Below, in pieces: positions 61,572 through 64,000 of a stretch of 64,000 nt of DNA. Under the pieces are notes generated by a model. The model worked only from the letters and a program-made list of their open reading frames with translations, was not told the origin of the DNA and searched no databases. This DNA comes from Hymenobacter swuensis DY53 (GTDB lineage Bacteria > Bacteroidota > Bacteroidia > Cytophagales > Hymenobacteraceae). The stretch is taken from contig NZ_CP007145.1 of assembly GCF_000576555.1 (NCBI RefSeq), forward strand, positions 3,286,001 to 3,350,000, given 5' to 3'. Position numbers and translations under genes: made by a program. Position 1 is the first letter of the stretch. Each line of letters opens with the position of its first letter.

Positions 61572-62846
61572 ATGCATCCTCCCCAACCCGCCACCCTCAC
61601 CCCCGCCCTGCCGCTGCCCCTGGTGGAGCAGGCGGCCCGCACGCTGCAGGGCGTCATCAGTCCCACGCTGCTGCAGCACAATTTGGGGCTTTCGGCGGCC
61701 TACGGGGCTACTATTTATCTGAAGCGGGAAGATCTGCAGGTGGTGCGCTCCTACAAGATTCGGGGGGCGTACAACAAGATGGCGGGGCTGCCGGCCGATG
61801 AGGCCACCCGGCCGGTGGTGTGCGCCTCGGCCGGCAACCACGCCCAGGGCGTGGCCTACGCCTGCCAGCTGCTGGGCCGGCGCGGCTACATCTTCATGCC
61901 CGCCGCCACCCCCGCCCAGAAGGTGGACAAAGTGCGCCTGTTCGGGCGCGACCAGGTGGAAATCGTGCTGACCGGGGCCACGTTTGATGATTCGTCGAGG
62001 GAGGCGCAGGAGTTTTGCCAGCAGCGCCAGGGCGTGTACGTGCACCCGTTCGATGATGCGGCCGTGATGGCCGGGCAGGCCACCGTGGGTCTGGAAATCC
62101 TCCGCGACGCGCCCGCGCCCATTGATTTCGTGTTCATGCCCATCGGGGGCGGCGGGCTGGCGGCGGGCGTGAGCAGCGTGTTCCGGCAGCTCAGTCCCGC
62201 CACCCGGCTGGTGGGTGTGCAGCCGTTGGGCGCGCCCTCCATGCACCGCGCCATCCAGACGGGGCAGCGCCAGCCGCTGGAGCACATCGAGAGCTTCGTG
62301 GATGGGGCGGCGGTGAAGTGCCCCGGCGAGCTGACGTTTGCCATCTGTCGGGAGCTGCTGGATGAGGTGGCGCTGGTGCCCGAGGGCCAGGTGTGCGAGG
62401 ACCTGTTGCGCATGTACAACGAGGAAGGCATTGTGCTGGAGCCAGCCGGCACACTCAGTCTCTCGGTGCTGCACCAGTACGCCGGCCAGATCCGGGGCAA
62501 AACGGTGGTGTGCATCCTCAGCGGCTCCAACAACGACATCACCCGCATGGAGGACATCAAGGAGCGGGCGTTGCGCCACCAGGGCCGCAAGCACTATTTC
62601 CTGGTCACCTTCAACCAGAAGCCCGGGGCCCTGCGCCGCTTCGTGAACCACGTACTGCGCGAGGATGATGACATCATCCAGTTTCAATACATCAAGAAGA
62701 ATAACAAGGAAAAAGGCCCCGTTTTCGTCGGCCTGGAAGTGCAGCGCCCCCACGATATTGCCGAAATCCAGCAGCGCATGGTAGCCGAGGGATTTTCGTA
62801 CGAGTATTTAAACGGGAAGCAGGATTTTTTGAGTTTGCTGGTGTGA
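61572..62846 (+). CDS. ilvA: Threonine dehydratase (biosynthetic), one ACT-like domain
   Basis: The 424-residue PLP enzyme makes 2-oxobutyrate for isoleucine. KREDLQVVRSYKIRGAYNKM has the PLP lysine Lys62. ASAGNHAQGVAYACQ and IGGGGLAAGVSSVF follow. The C-terminal 90 residues (FLVTFNQKPGALRRFVNHVL) form one ACT-like regulatory domain; E. coli IlvA has two. The ATG at 61572 is used. It ends the plus-strand ilv run. Confidence 0.93.
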   Translation: MHPPQPATLTPALPLPLVEQAARTLQGVISPTLLQHNLGLSAAYGATIYLKREDLQVVRSYKIRGAYNKMAGLPADEATRPVVCASAGNHAQGVAYACQLLGRRGYIFMPAATPAQKVDKVRLFGRDQVEIVLTGATFDDSSREAQEFCQQRQGVYVHPFDDAAVMAGQATVGLEILRDAPAPIDFVFMPIGGGGLAAGVSSVFRQLSPATRLVGVQPLGAPSMHRAIQTGQRQPLEHIESFVDGAAVKCPGELTFAICRELLDEVALVPEGQVCEDLLRMYNEEGIVLEPAGTLSLSVLHQYAGQIRGKTVVCILSGSNNDITRMEDIKERALRHQGRKHYFLVTFNQKPGALRRFVNHVLREDDDIIQFQYIKKNNKEKGPVFVGLEVQRPHDIAEIQQRMVAEGFSYEYLNGKQDFLSLLV

Positions 62847-62863
62847 ATCGTCTGACTAATAAA

Positions 62864-63421
62864 TCAAATGCTCAAATCCTGTTCACTCTTTTCAGCGACA
62901 CTAACCTTATATGAGATAATAGTAAAAATACCATAGAACAAGAGCCAAAGACCTGAAAAGGCTTTTGTTTCTCTTGATTTATAGTACGTATACTTTTCTT
63001 TACTCAGATACTCTGTTATTTTACCATGATTCTGCAGAATATATTTATCATCCTTAATTTCAGGATTTCCATTTTGAGAAGCAACGAAGGTCATCAAATT
63101 GAATACCACATATAAAGAGCCAGATACAGCAACTAATTTCACCCAACTAGGAATACCTTTAAATATCAATTCCAAAGGAATTCCTGAACTCATCAGATTG
63201 GATTCATTTGATTGTTGATAATCCTGGAATTCTTCACTTTGCTTGTATTTAATAAATACAAAAATTCCAACAGCAAAAATCCCAATATGGAGCAACCATA
63301 CAAAAGGGAAATATTCACTCACATCAATAGTAAAACAAGAGAGTATATGAGCTATCAGACTTAACAGGAAACCTAACGAAGCGGCATATAGTAGCCAATT
63401 GCTCTTTTCAGGCATGTTCAT
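62864..63421 (-). CDS. AT-rich multi-spanning membrane protein, unknown
   Basis: The product has 185 residues from the ATG at 63421 (MNMPEKSNWLLYAAS) and four hydrophobic segments (ASLGFLLSLIAHILS, FVWLLHIGIFAVGIFVF, LVAVSGSLYVVFNLM, LWLLFYGIFTIISYK). An ATG at 63442 is also possible and has a TATCTTGT box 13 bases upstream. The gene is clearly richer in A/T than everything around it and lies between ilvA and leuA on the opposite strand. No family recognised; horizontal acquisition is likely. Confidence 0.7.
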   Translation of the reverse strand: MNMPEKSNWLLYAASLGFLLSLIAHILSCFTIDVSEYFPFVWLLHIGIFAVGIFVFIKYKQSEEFQDYQQSNESNLMSSGIPLELIFKGIPSWVKLVAVSGSLYVVFNLMTFVASQNGNPEIKDDKYILQNHGKITEYLSKEKYTYYKSRETKAFSGLWLLFYGIFTIISYKVSVAEKSEQDLSI

Positions 63422-63508
63422 TCTTAATACACAATCAGTCATTCTCTCGCTGCAACAAGATATGAACATCGTATAGATTTTGCTTAAACAACACCAACCG
63501 TTCAACGC

Positions 63509-63534
63509 CGAGACGCGAAGTATCGCGTCTCTAC
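63509..63534. repeat. Single GAGACGCG hairpin
   Basis: CGAGACGCGAAGTATCGCGT then CTCTAC (63509-63534) equals the right arm at 55674-55699 with one base changed. It lies in the gap upstream of leuA and close to the AT-rich gene. Confidence 0.8.
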
Positions 63535-63698
63535 GGCAGTTGGCCTTTGTAAGCCACTTAGCAACTATACACTATCAATCAGCTACTTACATCCACATCA
63601 GCAACTTTTTGAAATAGTAGGCGTGTCGAAAAACGGTTTCGGGAGGCCGGGGCTGGGGGTGTACTTGGGGCTTTCCTTCTGCCACGAAGTCATTGCCC

Positions 63699-64000
63699 AT
63701 GTCTACCGAGAAAGTCCACATCTTCGATACTACCCTGCGCGACGGGGAGCAAGTGCCCGGCTGCAAACTGAACCGGGACGAGAAACTGCTCATTGCCCGG
63801 CAGCTGGAGCTACTCGGCGTGGACGTGATTGAGGCCGGCTTCCCGGTTTCCAGTCCCGGCGACTTTGCGGCGGTGGCGGCCATTGCGGCCCAAACCCGCG
63901 AGGCCACCGTCTGCGGCCTTTCCCGGGCCGTGGAAAACGACATTCGCACGGCGGCCGAGGCCCTGAAAGCGGCCCGCTACCCGCGCATTCACACGGGTAT
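63699..64000 (+). CDS. leuA: 2-isopropylmalate synthase, N-terminal part
   Basis: The first 100 residues are visible before the window ends. [20 protein letters not shown] (about 6-25) contains the metal-binding Asp and the R-D-G-E-Q motif, and [14 protein letters not shown] follows. This is LeuA, which condenses 2-oxoisovalerate with acetyl-CoA, the first leucine-specific step. Its place after ilvA suggests a leu operon begins here. The ATG at 63699 is the start; the C-terminal regulatory domain is outside the window. Confidence 0.92.
   Translation, partial: MSTEKVHIFDTTLRDGEQVPGCKLNRDEKLLIARQLELLGVDVIEAGFPVSSPGDFAAVAAIAAQTREATVCGLSRAVENDIRTAAEALKAARYPRIHTG

Noticed and set aside
61542-62753. 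Open frame of 403 codons antisense to ilvA
   Set aside because: The sense frame is an unmistakable threonine dehydratase; the antisense text shows no family features.
1-64000. CRISPR array, tRNA, rRNA, transposase or phage genes
   Set aside because: I looked for regularly spaced direct repeats, cloverleaf-like segments and transposase or integrase motifs and saw none. The repeats present are inverted, not evenly spaced direct ones.

Overview
The window looks like a chromosomal segment of a GC-rich member of the Bacteroidota, most likely Hymenobacter or a close relative in Hymenobacteraceae. The evidence is the many families typical of that phylum (DUF4296, DUF3822, DUF3667, DUF1573 and DUF6370 proteins, BatA/BatD-like proteins, a TonB-dependent receptor with a CarboxypepD_reg domain). 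Shine-Dalgarno sites are not obvious, and there are several Bacteroidota-type promoters (TTG, 19 bases, TAnnTTTG). I see no rRNA, tRNA, CRISPR array, prophage or transposase gene.

Layout. 1-4 kb: a stress-type KGG protein (cut by the edge) faces an ergothioneine cluster (egtB, egtD, a class I aminotransferase). 4-17 kb: a MATE transporter, a predicted secreted metalloprotease (DUF922), a CsaA-like protein, a DUF58/BatD-like/BatA run, a YggS-type PLP protein, a RecD-like helicase and an orphan TPR histidine kinase. 17-29 kb: two NUDIX proteins, a large-subunit catalase, coaD, threonine aldolase, phosphoesterases, an AlkA-type glycosylase, an amidase, and an orphan curlin-repeat protein. 30-39 kb: a DUF3667 membrane protein, an unusual desaturase, a deoxyhypusine synthase homologue, hslV, a TonB-dependent receptor and a two-lipoyl-domain E2 of pyruvate dehydrogenase. 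39.8-47.5 kb: menaquinone genes (a hotdog thioesterase that fits menI, then menF, menD, menB and, after three unrelated genes, menE). 47.7-54.2 kb: an M49 peptidase lipoprotein, small secreted or outer-membrane proteins, an ABA4-like/unknown membrane pair, and a large helical protein. 54.7-64 kb: the branched-chain amino acid block ilvE-ilvD-ilvB-ilvN-ilvC-ilvA and the start of leuA, with one AT-rich membrane protein gene inserted in the opposite orientation before leuA.

Functional links. The ilv/leu block covers threonine to isoleucine and pyruvate to valine, and starts the leucine branch. The men block covers chorismate to DHNA, except menC and menH. Ergothioneine, the catalase and the KGG protein suggest investment in oxidative or desiccation stress defence.

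The most striking feature outside genes is the density of intergenic inverted repeats. About twenty gaps hold imperfect palindromes with arms of 8-48 bases. Some carry shared cores (GTCATCCTGAGC, GTCATTGCGAG, GTCATGCTGAGC), two have the same 34-base spacer length with related spacer sequence, and one is nested inside another. This is the signature of a REP/MITE-like family, and I regard it as the best candidate for an undescribed system here. Separately, three neighbouring genes share a family of near-identical terminator hairpins.
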